Source: Paraburkholderia lacunae (GTDB lineage: Bacteria > Pseudomonadota > Gammaproteobacteria > Burkholderiales > Burkholderiaceae). Taken from it: a stretch of 64,000 bases of DNA. A model generated the notes under the pieces. It worked only from the letters and a program-made list of their open reading frames with translations, was not told where the DNA came from and made no database searches. Both the position numbers and the translations under genes were made by a program. Shown here in pieces: positions 44,006-53,642 of this stretch (position 1 is its first letter; every line of letters begins with the position of its first letter). The DNA is taken from assembly GCF_003353175.1 (NCBI RefSeq), contig NZ_QHKS01000003.1, positions 124,001 to 188,000 of the forward strand, given 5' to 3'.

Positions 44006-45292
44006 CTAGCGGATCTTTAATTTCAGGCGCACCGCATACAGCGCGAGCAGGCTCGCTACCGCGCAGAACATCAGATAGAAGCCGGGCGCCAGCTTGTTGC
44101 CGCTCGCGTCGATCAGCCACGTGATCACGAATGGCGCAAAGCCGCCGAACACCGTCACGCCGATGTTGTAGCTGACCGCGAGACCGGTTGCGCGCGTCTG
44201 CATGGGGAATATCTCCGACATCAGCGCGGGCAGCGCGCCGAAATACGTCGCCTTCAATACGCCGATCCAGATCAGTGCGAGCAGCATCGTTGCGAACGAC
44301 GGATGCGCGTTCATGTACATGAACGCCGGATAGACCGTCACGAGCATCAGCACAGCGGCGGCCGCCATGATGCGGATGCGTCCGAGGCGGTCGGACAGGT
44401 GGCCGGAGAACGGCGTCAGCACCGTCAGCACGACGCCCGTTGCGAGCGTGGCGGCGAAGCCGGTCGAAGCGGGCAGATGCAGTTGCTTGATCGCGTAGGT
44501 CGGCATGTACAGGATCATGTAGTTGGCCGCCGTCGAAATGATCAGCGAGCCGATCGCGAGCAGCATGCGGACCTTCTGCGCGGCGAACAGATCGCGCAGC
44601 GGCGTATGGGTCTTCGGCTCCTTGCCGAACTCGGCGCCTTCGTCCACATAGCGGCGAATATAGAAGCCGACCGGACCGATCGCGAGACCGAAGAAGAACG
44701 GAATGCGCCATCCCCACGATTCGAGCTGAACCGTTGTTAGCTGGCTCGTCAGCAGCGCGCCGAAACCGGATGCGAGCAGCGTCGCGAGGCCTTGGCTCGC
44801 GAACTGCCAGCTACCCATGAAGCCGCGCCGCTCGGGCGCGTGTTCGACCAGAAATGCGGTCGAAGCGCCAAACTCGCCGCCCGCCGAGAACCCCTGGACC
44901 AAACGCGACAGCAGAATACCGGCAGGCGCCCACAAGCCGATCGCGGCATAAGAGGGCATCACGGCGATCGTCAAGGTGCCGATCATCATCAGCCCGATCG
45001 ACAGCAGCAGCGACGCCTTGCGTCCGGCGCGGTCCGCGAGCGAGCCGAGCACGAGCCCGCCGAGCGGCCGGATCAGATACGAAATGCCGAAGGTGCCGAG
45101 CGTGAGCATCAGCGAGATCGCCTCGGTGCTGGCGGGGAAGAACAGCTTCGCGATCGTGACCGCAAAGAAGCCGTAGACGACGAGGTCGAACCATTCGAGC
45201 GCATTGCCGATCGACGCCGCGAGAATGATGCGATGAACCTTCGCGGCGGACGGCCGCGCGGCGCTGACTTGCAGGGTGGACGTGCTGCTCAT
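44006..45292 (-). CDS. MFS transporter, metabolite:H+ symporter type
   Basis: The 428-residue protein has twelve membrane segments. IGNALEWFDLVVYGFFA and the loop GSLADRAGRKASLLLSIGLM are typical of the MHS/ProP-KgtP group of proton symporters for carboxylates and osmolytes. FSAGGEFGASTAFLVEHAPERRGF is another group motif. It lies 84 bp downstream of an M20 peptidase gene on the same strand, so it likely imports or exports the peptide-like substrate or product of that enzyme (inference). Confidence 0.88.
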   Translation of the reverse strand: MSSTSTLQVSAARPSAAKVHRIILAASIGNALEWFDLVVYGFFAVTIAKLFFPASTEAISLMLTLGTFGISYLIRPLGGLVLGSLADRAGRKASLLLSIGLMMIGTLTIAVMPSYAAIGLWAPAGILLSRLVQGFSAGGEFGASTAFLVEHAPERRGFMGSWQFASQGLATLLASGFGALLTSQLTTVQLESWGWRIPFFFGLAIGPVGFYIRRYVDEGAEFGKEPKTHTPLRDLFAAQKVRMLLAIGSLIISTAANYMILYMPTYAIKQLHLPASTGFAATLATGVVLTVLTPFSGHLSDRLGRIRIMAAAAVLMLVTVYPAFMYMNAHPSFATMLLALIWIGVLKATYFGALPALMSEIFPMQTRATGLAVSYNIGVTVFGGFAPFVITWLIDASGNKLAPGFYLMFCAVASLLALYAVRLKLKIR

Positions 45293-45376
45293 GGGCGTGC
45301 CTCGGGACGGTTGCGGATGGGACGTGCTGGGTTCGATCGCTCGGGTTGCTCAGGTGGGTTGCTCAGGCTCGGTTGC

Positions 45377-46768
45377 TCAAGCTGTCGCGCGAGGCGGGTT
45401 CTCGCCGAGATCCCAGAAGAGACCCGCCATGATCTGCAGACCTTCGCGCACGACCGGTCCGAGCAGGTGTTCGTTGGGTGCGTGCTGCGAGCACGCCGGA
45501 TACGAATGCGGGACCCAGATGGTCGGCAGGCCGAGCGTGTCGGCGAACACTTCGTTAGGCAGCGTGCCGCCGAGGTTCGGCAGTACCGCTGTTTTCTTGC
45601 CGGTGGTGTGTTCGAGCGAAGCGACTGCCCAGGTGACCCACGGATCGTCAGGGTCGAGCCGCGTGGCCGGCGCGCCGCGCTCGACGCTGATCTCCACCAG
45701 CGAAAATCCGTGCGCATCCAGATGCGCGCGCAGATGCTGTTCGAGTCTTTCCCAATCGGTGCCGACCACGAAACGCAACTGGCAATGCGCGAACGCCGAC
45801 GACGGAATCGCGTTGACCGGATTCTCGGGATTGCCCGCCTTGAAAGCCAGCACTTCTAAGCTGTTCCAGCCGAACACGCGTTCGGCCGGCGTGAGACCGG
45901 GCTCGCCCCAGTTGTCGTCGACGGCGGGGTCGCCCGGGCCGCCGCCCACCGTAATATCGGCCAGTGCGCGCCGCACCGCGGCGGGAATCGGCGGCGGCTG
46001 CAAGCCGTCGACGGCAATCACGCCGCGCGCATCGACCAGACTCGCGAGCGCGTTCGCGAGCACCGTGGCCGGATTGCGCAGCAGGCCGCCCCAGTTGCCC
46101 GAGTGATGCGCGCCGTCGCGTAGGTTCAGCGAGAGTTTGAAGTTCACCGAACCGCGCGAGCCGAGGAACACGGTGGGACGGCGAGCGGCGAGGCGCGGGC
46201 CGTCGGAGGCGATGAGCACGTCGGCGGCCAGTTCCTGTTTATGCGCCCGGCAGATTGCGTCGAGCCCCGGTGAGCCGGTTTCCTCGCCCATCTCGATCAG
46301 CAGTTTCGTGTTGAAGCCGAGCTTGCCGCCGCGTGCGCCGAGCACGCTGGCCAGCGCGGCGAGGTTGATGCTGTGCTGACCTTTGTTATCGGCGGTGCCG
46401 CGGCCATACCAGCGCTCACCTTCGACAGTCACGGCCCACGGCGTGAGCGGCTCGCGCCATTGATTGTCGTAGCCGCGCACCACGTCGCCGTGGCCGTAGA
46501 TCAGCACCGTCGGCAGGTGGTCGCCTTCGTGACGGGTGGCGATCAGGAACGGCCCGAAGCCGTCGGCCGGGTTATCGACGATGCGCGTGCCGAAACCGAG
46601 CCGCTGCGCTTCGGGCACGATTTCGTCGGTCAGATACGAGAGCAGAATGGCGGCGCGTCCGGTTTCCTGGCTCTCGGTACGAAAGCCGACGCGGCGGTTG
46701 AGGACGTCGAGAAAGGCGCCCGATTCGAAATGGCGTGTCGCGTGTTCGATGGCCTGGTCGCGGCTCAT
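45377..46768 (-). CDS. M20-family metallopeptidase/deacylase
   Basis: The 463-residue protein has the M20 dizinc site: YGHGDVV (His, Asp), GRGTADNKGQ (Asp), EMGEETGSPG (Glu-Glu) and the later HSYPACSQHAPNEH histidine region. The lid domain lies between about residues 200 and 350. It hydrolyses a dipeptide or N-acyl amino acid in the cytoplasm. GGAG lies before the ATG at 46768. It is divergent from a LysR gene, which probably controls it and the transporter. Confidence 0.9.
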   Translation of the reverse strand: MSRDQAIEHATRHFESGAFLDVLNRRVGFRTESQETGRAAILLSYLTDEIVPEAQRLGFGTRIVDNPADGFGPFLIATRHEGDHLPTVLIYGHGDVVRGYDNQWREPLTPWAVTVEGERWYGRGTADNKGQHSINLAALASVLGARGGKLGFNTKLLIEMGEETGSPGLDAICRAHKQELAADVLIASDGPRLAARRPTVFLGSRGSVNFKLSLNLRDGAHHSGNWGGLLRNPATVLANALASLVDARGVIAVDGLQPPPIPAAVRRALADITVGGGPGDPAVDDNWGEPGLTPAERVFGWNSLEVLAFKAGNPENPVNAIPSSAFAHCQLRFVVGTDWERLEQHLRAHLDAHGFSLVEISVERGAPATRLDPDDPWVTWAVASLEHTTGKKTAVLPNLGGTLPNEVFADTLGLPTIWVPHSYPACSQHAPNEHLLGPVVREGLQIMAGLFWDLGENPPRATA

Positions 46769-46992
46769 GCATATCTCCGGTAGGGGGTGCGGATTCGACG
46801 CGCGGGGTGCAGTGCGTGGGATGCGCTGCCGGTAGCGGTCAAAGTGGAGTCGATTCTAGGAGGCCGTTTTTTTTGTCACAATGATCGTCTTTCGAAACTT
46901 GCGTTGCCGAAAAGGCAAAGCTCAATACGCCCGGGCCACGACATAAGCAAGGGCACAAGCAAGGGCGTACAAGGTCGCACGAGGCACCTCCC

Positions 46993-47949
46993 ATGGCACT
47001 TTCGTTACACGGCATCGCATTGCGCTACTTCGTCGAAGTCGCGCGCACCGGCTCGATCAGCGACGCATCCGCGCGGCTGCATGTGGCCGTCTCCGCGATC
47101 AGCCGGCAGATTGCCCGGCTCGAAGGCGAGCTTGGCGCAGCGCTGTTCGAACGGCGGCCGCGCGGCATGGCGCTCTCCGAAGCTGGCGAGCGGCTGCTTG
47201 CCTACGCGCAGCGCAGCTTGCTCGAGGCCGAGCATGTGATCAAGGAGATCGGCGGCCTCGAGGCTTTGCACGGGAGCATGATCAAGGTCGCCAGTTCGGA
47301 GGGTTTCGCCGCCGACTTCCTGCCTGCCGCGATGGCCGGCTTCCGGCGTAGCTATCCTGGGATCGACTTCACGCTGTTCGTGATGTCGCCGGGTGAGGCG
47401 ACCCGCCGGGTGCGCGACGGCGACGCCGATCTTGCGCTGACCTTCAGCCTTGCGCCGGAAAAGGGTGTCAAGGTCGAGCATACGGAGCGGGCGCCGGTAC
47501 TGGCGCTGCTGCGGGCCGATCATCCGCTGGCCGCGCGCGCAAAGGTGTCGCTCGCCGACTTGCGCCGCTATCCATTGGCACTGCCCGAGCCGGGCACGAC
47601 GATTCGCCAGTTGATCGACATCACTTGCGCGCTCGAAGGCGTGCTGCTGGAACCCGACTTCGTGTCCAACAACAATGGCGCGATGTACCGTTACGCGCAG
47701 AAGTCCGGCGCGATCATGTTCACGAGTTTGCTGTCGGTGCGGGACCGTTACGCCGACGACGGTTTTGTCGTGATGCCGCTGACGCATCCGCAGATGCGCC
47801 AGCGCAGCATTCAGGTGCAGACGATGGCGGGGCGCGAGTTGCCGCCGTCGGTCAAGGCATTCCGCGACCATCTGATCGCGGAGATCGGCGCACCTAAGCC
47901 AGCCGATGCAGCGACGCCCAATTCGGCTCGAAGGCGCGCAAAAGGCTGA
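46993..47949 (+). CDS. LysR-family transcriptional regulator
   Basis: The 318-residue regulator has the N-terminal winged helix LRYFVEVARTGSISDASARLHVAVSAISRQIARLE and a C-terminal periplasmic-binding-like effector domain. GAGG precedes the ATG. It is divergent from the M20 peptidase gene with 224 bp between starts, the standard arrangement for a LysR activator and its target. The effector is unknown. Confidence 0.9.
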   Translation: MALSLHGIALRYFVEVARTGSISDASARLHVAVSAISRQIARLEGELGAALFERRPRGMALSEAGERLLAYAQRSLLEAEHVIKEIGGLEALHGSMIKVASSEGFAADFLPAAMAGFRRSYPGIDFTLFVMSPGEATRRVRDGDADLALTFSLAPEKGVKVEHTERAPVLALLRADHPLAARAKVSLADLRRYPLALPEPGTTIRQLIDITCALEGVLLEPDFVSNNNGAMYRYAQKSGAIMFTSLLSVRDRYADDGFVVMPLTHPQMRQRSIQVQTMAGRELPPSVKAFRDHLIAEIGAPKPADAATPNSARRRAKG

Positions 47950-48043
47950 CCGTCCGCATGGATTGCAGCGTTTGAAACGAAACGCGGATGGCACGGCGAG
48001 CAGGCGGGACGATTAAAGATCCGACGGTGGGCCTGAGTGCGGA

Positions 48044-48128
48044 CGTAACCGGCGAGCGTAACCGGCGAACGTAACCGGCGGACTTAACCGGCGGACTTAA
48101 CCGGCGGACTTAACCGGCGGACTTAACG
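48044..48128. repeat. 13-bp tandem repeat, six copies plus a partial
   Basis: Units CGTAACCGGCGAG, CGTAACCGGCGAA and CGTAACCGGCGGA are followed by CTTAACCGGCGGA three times and a partial copy. The variants are ordered along the array, as expected from successive unit duplication. It lies about 95 bp after the LysR stop in the 403-bp gap 47950-48352; the rest of the gap shows no gene. Confidence 0.93.
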
Positions 48129-48352
48129 CGGGCGGACTTGACGGCGCGCGACCGATTGGAAGGCAAATCTCCCTGCCGGAAGGCGAATCACGACCTAAAC
48201 TGTGGGGACGGGGCGGGCTGTGTGGGTTGGACTGCGCGGCAAGTGATGCTGCGGTGCACACCGATGGTACGATTCGGCCCGAAAAATGGAGAGGGGTACG
48301 CTGTTGATACGGCGTACCGTCCACAACAGAGCGATAGGACTCAGGAAATCGA

Positions 48353-48775
48353 ATGGCGCAACAAAAAACAAACCCAAAACTTGAACAGGCGCTGACGCGC
48401 GGGGATCTTGCGATTCGCCAGGCCAATTCGGCGCGGGCGACTGCCTTGCTGCGTGCGTTGGGCAAGATGATCGTGGACGCGTCGGCGACGATCGGCGTGG
48501 AAGCGTTCACGCTGATTCCTGACGGCGACAAGATTTACGATCCCGCCGATGGGTTGTGGCCGCAGGAATTGCTGGTATCGCTCGACGGTCCTGTCGAGGA
48601 TGCGGATCCTGACGAGGTTCGCACCGTGAGGTTGCTTGCCGACGATCCCGGCACGGTGTTTCGCGTCGAGTGGCAACGGGCCGATGGGAAGATCGGGCGT
48701 CAGGATGGCGGGCCGTTCGCGACGGTGGCGTTTATCTCCGACGTGGATATTCCCTGGACGGATGACGAGGACTGA
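48353..48775 (+). CDS. Conserved hypothetical protein (140 aa)
   Basis: The soluble acidic protein ends FISDVDIPWTDDED and contains LWPQELLVSLDGPVEDADPDEV. AGGAAA lies before the ATG, and a textbook terminator follows, so it is a single-gene transcript. I do not recognise the family. Codon and amino-acid use resemble neighbouring genes. Confidence 0.75.
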   Translation: MAQQKTNPKLEQALTRGDLAIRQANSARATALLRALGKMIVDASATIGVEAFTLIPDGDKIYDPADGLWPQELLVSLDGPVEDADPDEVRTVRLLADDPGTVFRVEWQRADGKIGRQDGGPFATVAFISDVDIPWTDDED

Positions 48776-48790
48776 TTCCTGGTCTTCGGC

Positions 48791-48816
48791 AACGCCGCCT
48801 TCGGGCGGCGTTTTTT
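48791..48816 (+). terminator. Intrinsic terminator
   Basis: AACGCCGCC, a TTCG tetraloop, GGCGGCGTT and a run of T (six T counting the end of the stem). Confidence 0.95.
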
Positions 48817-48852
48817 ATGGCCGGGGCAACCCTGCGCAGGCAAGCAAAAGAT

Positions 48853-49680
48853 CTACTTCATCATCCGTCTTCGAAACAGAACGGCAGAAACAAGAAACCC
48901 GCCAACCACATACGCAAGCAGCACAGCGACGTGCAAAACAACCTCCTGAAGAGGCCGCCCAAGCATGGCGGGGCGAATCAGATCGACCGCATGCGCCAGC
49001 GGTAAAACTTCAGTAAAACCCCGCGCGGCAGCGGGCAACTGCGAAACAGGAAAAAACACCCCGGACAACAGCAACATCGGCGTCAATACCAACGTCTGAT
49101 AAAACATAAAAAAATCATACGACGGCGCCAATGCCGTCACGACCATCGCGATACTCGCAAACGCGAGTCCGGTCAGTACGATCACAGGCAGCGCCAGCAA
49201 CATCGACGGAAAACTCGCATACCCCAACGCTCCCGCGACCAGCATGATTGCCACGCCCGACAACATCGACTTGCTGCCGGCCCACATCACTTCGCCCAGC
49301 ACGATGTCGCCGAGCGTCAGCGGCGTATGCATGATCGCTTCCCACGTGCGCTGCACATGCATTCGCGAGAAGCCGGAATACATCGACTCGAAACTCGCCG
49401 ACATCATCACGCTCGATGCGACTGTGCCCGCTGCCAGAAACTCGATGTACGACACGCCGTCGACGTGCCCGACCATCAGCCCAAGCCCGAAACCGAGGCC
49501 GAACAGATAGATCATCGGATCGGCAAGATTGCCGAACATCGAAGCAATCGCGAGCTTCCTCCACACGAGATAGTTGCGTCGCCATACGGCAATCCAGTTC
49601 ACGGCGTTCGCGGGCAAAGCGGCGAGCGGTTCCTGCCTCGACGGCGTGTCCTCAGGTGTGTCGTAAGTGCGTGCGTCCAT
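48853..49680 (-). CDS. nodJ: ABC-2 type export permease, NodJ-like
   Basis: The 275-residue permease has six membrane segments. [37 protein letters not shown] is the NodJ N-terminal pattern; [33 protein letters not shown] is typical. In rhizobia NodIJ export lipochitin oligosaccharides. Here no nod genes are nearby, so it is better seen as a general export permease of that family, possibly for a glycan or lipid. Confidence 0.85.
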   Translation of the reverse strand: MDARTYDTPEDTPSRQEPLAALPANAVNWIAVWRRNYLVWRKLAIASMFGNLADPMIYLFGLGFGLGLMVGHVDGVSYIEFLAAGTVASSVMMSASFESMYSGFSRMHVQRTWEAIMHTPLTLGDIVLGEVMWAGSKSMLSGVAIMLVAGALGYASFPSMLLALPVIVLTGLAFASIAMVVTALAPSYDFFMFYQTLVLTPMLLLSGVFFPVSQLPAAARGFTEVLPLAHAVDLIRPAMLGRPLQEVVLHVAVLLAYVVGGFLVSAVLFRRRMMK

Positions 49681-49753
49681 TGCTTGTCTCTTGCGTTGTC
49701 TTATCGCTATACAGGTGGGCGGCCAGCGCCGGTCCCGGCACCGGCCCGCATCA

Positions 49754-50668
49754 TCAGTCCTGCATCTCGCGGCCGGTTAGCCGGAGGAAGACGTCTTCCA
49801 GATTCGCAGGACGGTGCAGATAGCGCAACCCGGCGCGCTGCTTCAGACGTGCGTGCACCGGCTGCGCGTCGTTCACGTAGCAGAACAGCGTCTCGCCACT
49901 GATCTCGGTTCGCTCGACCAGTGGCGCCAACTCGTCGCGCAACGCGACCGGATCGGCGCCGAAGATTTCGATCACGTCGCAGCCGATTTCGGATGCGATC
50001 AGATCGTTCGGTGCGCCTTCAGCGATCTTGCGGCCTTCCTCGATCACGCACAGACGGTGGCAGAGCCGTTCGGCTTCTTCCATGAAGTGCGTGGTCAGCA
50101 GGATGGTCTTGCCGCGCGCGAGTAGCGAGCGCAGCCGTTCCCAGATCAGATGGCGCGCCTGCGGATCGAGCCCGGTGGTCGGTTCGTCCATGATCAGCAC
50201 GTCGGGATCGTTGACGAGCGCGCGCGCCAGCGTGAGCCGCCGCTTCATGCCGCCCGACAGTTCGCTCACGCGCGCATCCGCCTTGCTTTCCAGGCGCGCG
50301 AACTCGAGCAGCGACGGCACCATCGCGCGGCATTGCGCGGCGCTCAGGCCAAAGTAGCGGCCGAACACGAGCAGGTTTTCGCGGACCGTGAAATCGGGAT
50401 CGAGATTATCGAACTGCGACACCACACCGACGCGCGCTCGCGCCACCCGGGCGCGGCCGGGAATCGGTTCGCCGCACAAGCGGATCGTGCCCGCATCCGG
50501 GGCCGCAATGCCCAGCAGCATGCGCAGCGTGGTGGTCTTGCCCGCGCCGTTCGGTCCGAGCAGACCAAAACATTCGCCGACGTTGACATGAAACGACAAT
50601 CCGTCGACGACCGTCTTCTCGCCGTAGCTTTTTTTGACGTGGTGGAATTCGATGGCGGCTTCAGACAT
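49754..50668 (-). CDS. nodI: ABC exporter ATPase, NodI-like
   Basis: The ATPase has about 304 residues. Walker A is GPNGAGKTT, the signature [19 protein letters not shown], Walker [14 protein letters not shown], and the DRA-type C-terminal part ends [19 protein letters not shown]. The ATG at 50668 ([16 protein letters not shown]) fits NodI; an in-frame ATG at 50719 adds 17 unrelated residues. The nodJ gene follows by 73 bp. Confidence 0.87.
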   Translation of the reverse strand: MSEAAIEFHHVKKSYGEKTVVDGLSFHVNVGECFGLLGPNGAGKTTTLRMLLGIAAPDAGTIRLCGEPIPGRARVARARVGVVSQFDNLDPDFTVRENLLVFGRYFGLSAAQCRAMVPSLLEFARLESKADARVSELSGGMKRRLTLARALVNDPDVLIMDEPTTGLDPQARHLIWERLRSLLARGKTILLTTHFMEEAERLCHRLCVIEEGRKIAEGAPNDLIASEIGCDVIEIFGADPVALRDELAPLVERTEISGETLFCYVNDAQPVHARLKQRAGLRYLHRPANLEDVFLRLTGREMQD

Positions 50669-50899
50669 GGATCGGACGAGGCTCCGGAAAAAACGCGAAT
50701 GGCTGGTAAGGTCGCTCATTCTATGGCATCGGCAGCCTGGCGTTGATCGGCGCTGCGCCGCTCACGCGGCGTTTCTTGCGCTGCCGCATAGCCGCGCACC
50801 TGCTTGGGGCGCACTTAGCGTTTTCCATCCCTTGCAACCTGAATTGCGGCGCACCATGATTCATTTACCACCGCGATCCCTGCGGTAAGGGAGAAAACC

Positions 50900-51364
50900 A
50901 TGGCGAGCTACAAAAAAATCCTGCTTTGCTACGACGGCTCGCGCGAGGGCCGCAAAGCGCTGCGCTGCGGCGCCGATCTGGCGCTGGACCTGAAGGCGGA
51001 AACGCATCTGTTGTCGGTGGTGGACATGCGCTCGAGCATTGCGCAAAGTGCGGGCCTGCTCACCGACGTGGCCTGCGGCAGCTTCGAGAAGACAGCGCGT
51101 GACATCCTCCAGGAGGGGGTGGACTGGCTCACCGAGCGCGGCGTCAATGCGCAAGGCCATTTCGCGTTCGGTCATCCCATCGACGAGATTGCCAATCTCG
51201 CCAACGAACTGCACGTCGACCTGGTGGTGGTCGGCCACCGTTGCCGCACGGGTCTGTCACGCTGGTGGATGGGCGCGGGAAATACGCCGCTGCTCGACCG
51301 GGTGTCGTGCAGCATTCTGGTGGCATGTTCGTCCGCCCAGGAGCAGCAGCAAGCGGCCGCTTGA
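50900..51364 (+). CDS. Universal stress protein (UspA family)
   Basis: A 154-residue single-domain Usp: KKILLCYDGSREGRKAL at the start and VDLVVVGHRCRTGLSRWWMG towards the end. The ATP-binding G-x2-G-x9-G(S/T) motif is only partly recognisable, so nucleotide binding is uncertain. GGGAG precedes the ATG. Confidence 0.9.
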   Translation: MASYKKILLCYDGSREGRKALRCGADLALDLKAETHLLSVVDMRSSIAQSAGLLTDVACGSFEKTARDILQEGVDWLTERGVNAQGHFAFGHPIDEIANLANELHVDLVVVGHRCRTGLSRWWMGAGNTPLLDRVSCSILVACSSAQEQQQAAA

Positions 51365-51396
51365 CGCCAGCCTCATGAACCGCGTCGACCGGACGA

Positions 51397-52080
51397 TCAG
51401 TCGTTCAGGTCGACCGCGGCGAACTTCCATGTGAACAAACCTTCGCGCCGAAAGATCGCCGTGTAACGCGCGTCGCCCGCGCCGTGCTGATACCTGATGA
51501 CGAATTCGTTGAGGCTGCGATAGCCCGCCGTGGTTTGCGGCGGCTGCGGCGGCGTGGCGCTGTTGCCCGCGTTGTCAGGTGCGCTGCGCGCTGTGGTGTT
51601 AGCCGCGTTATTGGCCGCGTTTTTGGCCGAATTGTTAGCCGCGTTGTTACCTGCGTTGTTAGCCGTTTTGCCATCGGCAGGTGGCGCGGGCGGCCGCTCG
51701 CCCGGTTCGCCACGCGGCGGCATGCCGTTCAGCAATGCGGCCACGCCGTCCGGCGTCGCATACGCATCGACTAGCGGTCCGATCAGCGCAACGCCGATCA
51801 TCGCGCCAATGGCGGCAAGCGGATTGCCGTTGCCATGTGAGTCGAGCCGGTGTGTCAGCAAGCCGGTGACCTGTTGCTTCAGGCTCTCGCGCAACGCGGG
51901 GAAGTCGACATACTGATTGACGGTCTCCGCATCGCGCGCGTCTGCCGCGCGTTTCAGATTGTTCAGCGCAATATATGGCGACGCATAGCCGAATCCCAGC
52001 GCGGCCACCACCGCAATCACAATCAGAACAACGATCAGCGACCGTGCGGCGCCGCCTTTGGTGCGTGTCGAAACTGCCAT
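51397..52080 (-). CDS. DUF2939 family protein with Asn/Ala repeat linker
   Basis: The 227-residue protein has one N-terminal membrane helix (SLIVVLIVIAVVAALGFGYA) and then the DUF2939 segment SPYIALNNLKRAADARDAETVNQYVDFPALRESLK. A central linker contains an Asn-Ala repeat (NNAGNNAANNSAKNAANN) from a short nucleotide repeat. The C-terminal part resumes at YRSLNEFVIRYQ. It is probably a membrane-anchored periplasmic protein of unknown function. Confidence 0.82.
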   Translation of the reverse strand: MAVSTRTKGGAARSLIVVLIVIAVVAALGFGYASPYIALNNLKRAADARDAETVNQYVDFPALRESLKQQVTGLLTHRLDSHGNGNPLAAIGAMIGVALIGPLVDAYATPDGVAALLNGMPPRGEPGERPPAPPADGKTANNAGNNAANNSAKNAANNAANTTARSAPDNAGNSATPPQPPQTTAGYRSLNEFVIRYQHGAGDARYTAIFRREGLFTWKFAAVDLND

Positions 52081-52276
52081 TGAGTGGAGCTCTTTATCAA
52101 GGGTGGTCTAACGTTGACCGCGGCCACGCGAAAACGATCCCATGCGATGCAATAGCTGAAGCGATCTGGAGAGGCGCGCAAGGCAGCACCAAGGCAATGA
52201 CACGGGCAACAGCAGTGCGACGCCAGGGCAACGCCAGAGCAACGCCGGTGCAACAACGCGCACGCCCCATACCGGA

Positions 52277-52621
52277 TTACTCGAACACCGCCCCGTGCAC
52301 GTTGGCCTCGTCGGCGATGCAGCGGTCGATCATCCGGCATACGGCGTCTACCGTGCCGACCATGATCAGCCGCGACTGCCCGTGATAGACGCGAACCGGT
52401 GCCCGTCGCGCCGGCTCTGCCGTATTCAGCCCTGAATTCAACGACACTCGAGCGAAAGCCGGCAACGACGACGGCAAGCTCGACACCCGCGATGCGGGTT
52501 CGTCGAACAGTGATGGAGTGCTGGCCGTGGACGCCTCGATCAGCGAACAGGGCACCAGCTTGCGCAGATGGCGCAGACGACCGAACTGGCGAAAAGGCAG
52601 CAGGCGGGCAAGGCGTTCCAT
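52277..52621 (-). CDS. Hypothetical protein downstream of lexA (114 aa)
   Basis: The protein is basic at the N-terminus (RLARLLPFRQFGRLRHLRKL), has a Ser/Pro-rich middle, and an alpha/beta end VYHGQSRLIMVGTVDAVCRMI. A good GGAGAG lies before the ATG at 52621, 75 bp after lexA on the same strand. It may therefore be part of the SOS-controlled lexA unit. In pseudomonads a cell-division inhibitor often follows lexA; no SulA similarity is evident here. Confidence 0.65.
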   Translation of the reverse strand: MERLARLLPFRQFGRLRHLRKLVPCSLIEASTASTPSLFDEPASRVSSLPSSLPAFARVSLNSGLNTAEPARRAPVRVYHGQSRLIMVGTVDAVCRMIDRCIADEANVHGAVFE

Positions 52622-52695
52622 GGGTCTCTCCAGGCGATTCAACGTAGAGGCAGCGGCGCGTTAGGCGTCGGGCAAGCGTGGGTAGAAGCGGGCGC

Positions 52696-53346
52696 TCAGA
52701 ATTCGCCCGGGCGGATCAGCCCAACAGCGATGCCTTCCAGCGCGAAATCCGCACTGCCGTTCTGAACGAAGATGTTTTCGTAATCGGGGTTTTCGGCGAT
52801 CAACTCGATGCCGTTCGGCCGGCGCTTCAGGCGCTTGACCGTGACGTCGTCGCCAAGCCGCGCGATGATGATCTGGCCGTCTTTCGCTTCGCTTTTCTTT
52901 TGCACCGCGAGCAGGTCGCCGTCGAAGATGCCGGCGTCGCGCATCGATAACCCGCGAACCTTCAGCAGGTAGTCCGGTTTGCTCGAGAACAGCGCCGGGT
53001 CGCACGCATAGTGCTGCGAGATATGTTCCTGCGCGAGGATCGGGCTGCCGGCCGCGACGCGACCGATCAGCGGCAGCGACAGTTGCATGATGCTGGGGTG
53101 CGGCAGCGTGAACTGGTGTGGCGAATCTTCGGGACCCGCCAGCAGACGAATGCCGCGCGACGCACCTGCCGCGAGTTCGATCACACCCTTGCGGGCCAGC
53201 GCCCGCAGATGTTCTTCGGCCGAATTGGCCGAGCTGAAACCTAGTTCGGCGGCGATCTCCGCGCGGGTGGGCGGAAAGCCGGTGCGTTCGATAGCCCGGC
53301 GGATCAGATCGAAAACCTGCTGCTGTCGTGCGGTGAGTTTGGTCAT
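52696..53346 (-). CDS. lexA: LexA repressor
   Basis: The 216-residue SOS repressor has the N-terminal winged helix [34 protein letters not shown], the self-cleavage site Ala99-Gly100 (VAAGSP), Ser134 ([10 protein letters not shown]) and Lys171. The ATG at 53346 is standard; earlier frames run into the SOS boxes. Two SOS boxes lie directly upstream, so it represses itself. Confidence 0.96.
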   Translation of the reverse strand: MTKLTARQQQVFDLIRRAIERTGFPPTRAEIAAELGFSSANSAEEHLRALARKGVIELAAGASRGIRLLAGPEDSPHQFTLPHPSIMQLSLPLIGRVAAGSPILAQEHISQHYACDPALFSSKPDYLLKVRGLSMRDAGIFDGDLLAVQKKSEAKDGQIIIARLGDDVTVKRLKRRPNGIELIAENPDYENIFVQNGSADFALEGIAVGLIRPGEF

Positions 53347-53353
53347 GGCGCCA

Positions 53354-53369
53354 CTGTATGTATGAACAG
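53354..53369. promoter_or_regulatory. SOS (LexA) box 1
   Basis: CTGTATGTATGAACAG matches CTGT-N8-ACAG exactly, 8 bp upstream of the lexA start. Confidence 0.93.
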
Positions 53370-53373
53370 GTGA

Positions 53374-53389
53374 CTGTATTTTTATACAG
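53374..53389. promoter_or_regulatory. SOS (LexA) box 2
   Basis: CTGTATTTTTATACAG matches CTGT-N8-ACAG exactly and lies 4 bp beyond box 1 (20 bp centre to centre, two helical turns). Confidence 0.95.
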
Positions 53390-53499
53390 TATTCGGCGCA
53401 ATTCAAGCTTTACTTCAAGTTCGTCGTCCGGGGTGGCGCTCCGGCGCCGCAAAAGGATGCTTTAACAACCGTTTTCGTGTCGCAACGCCTTATCCAGCT

Positions 53500-53570
53500 G
53501 TCATTACCACTTTTACGTATTAAAGAATGAAGAAACATTATTTTTAATGATGAAAGCCCTTCGATAGACT
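53500..53570. promoter_or_regulatory. AT-rich control region before sbp
   Basis: A strongly AT-rich segment in a GC-rich setting contains CATTA-TTTT-TAATG (53536-53549). It is the likely promoter and CysB-binding region of sbp; no -35/-10 pair is certain. Confidence 0.4.
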
Positions 53571-53642
53571 GGCCTCCGAGTTGACGCGCTGCAGACGCAA
53601 AAACAAGACGCCGTAACGGCAACCACAACGCGGAGAAGCTGG

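Noticed and set aside
48853..50668. Evidence for a nodulation island.
   Set aside because: Only the exporter pair is present; no nodABC, regulator or mobile-element features are nearby.
52696..53406. A longer LexA starting at 53406.
   Set aside because: The extra 20 codons translate both SOS boxes; family alignment starts at 53346.
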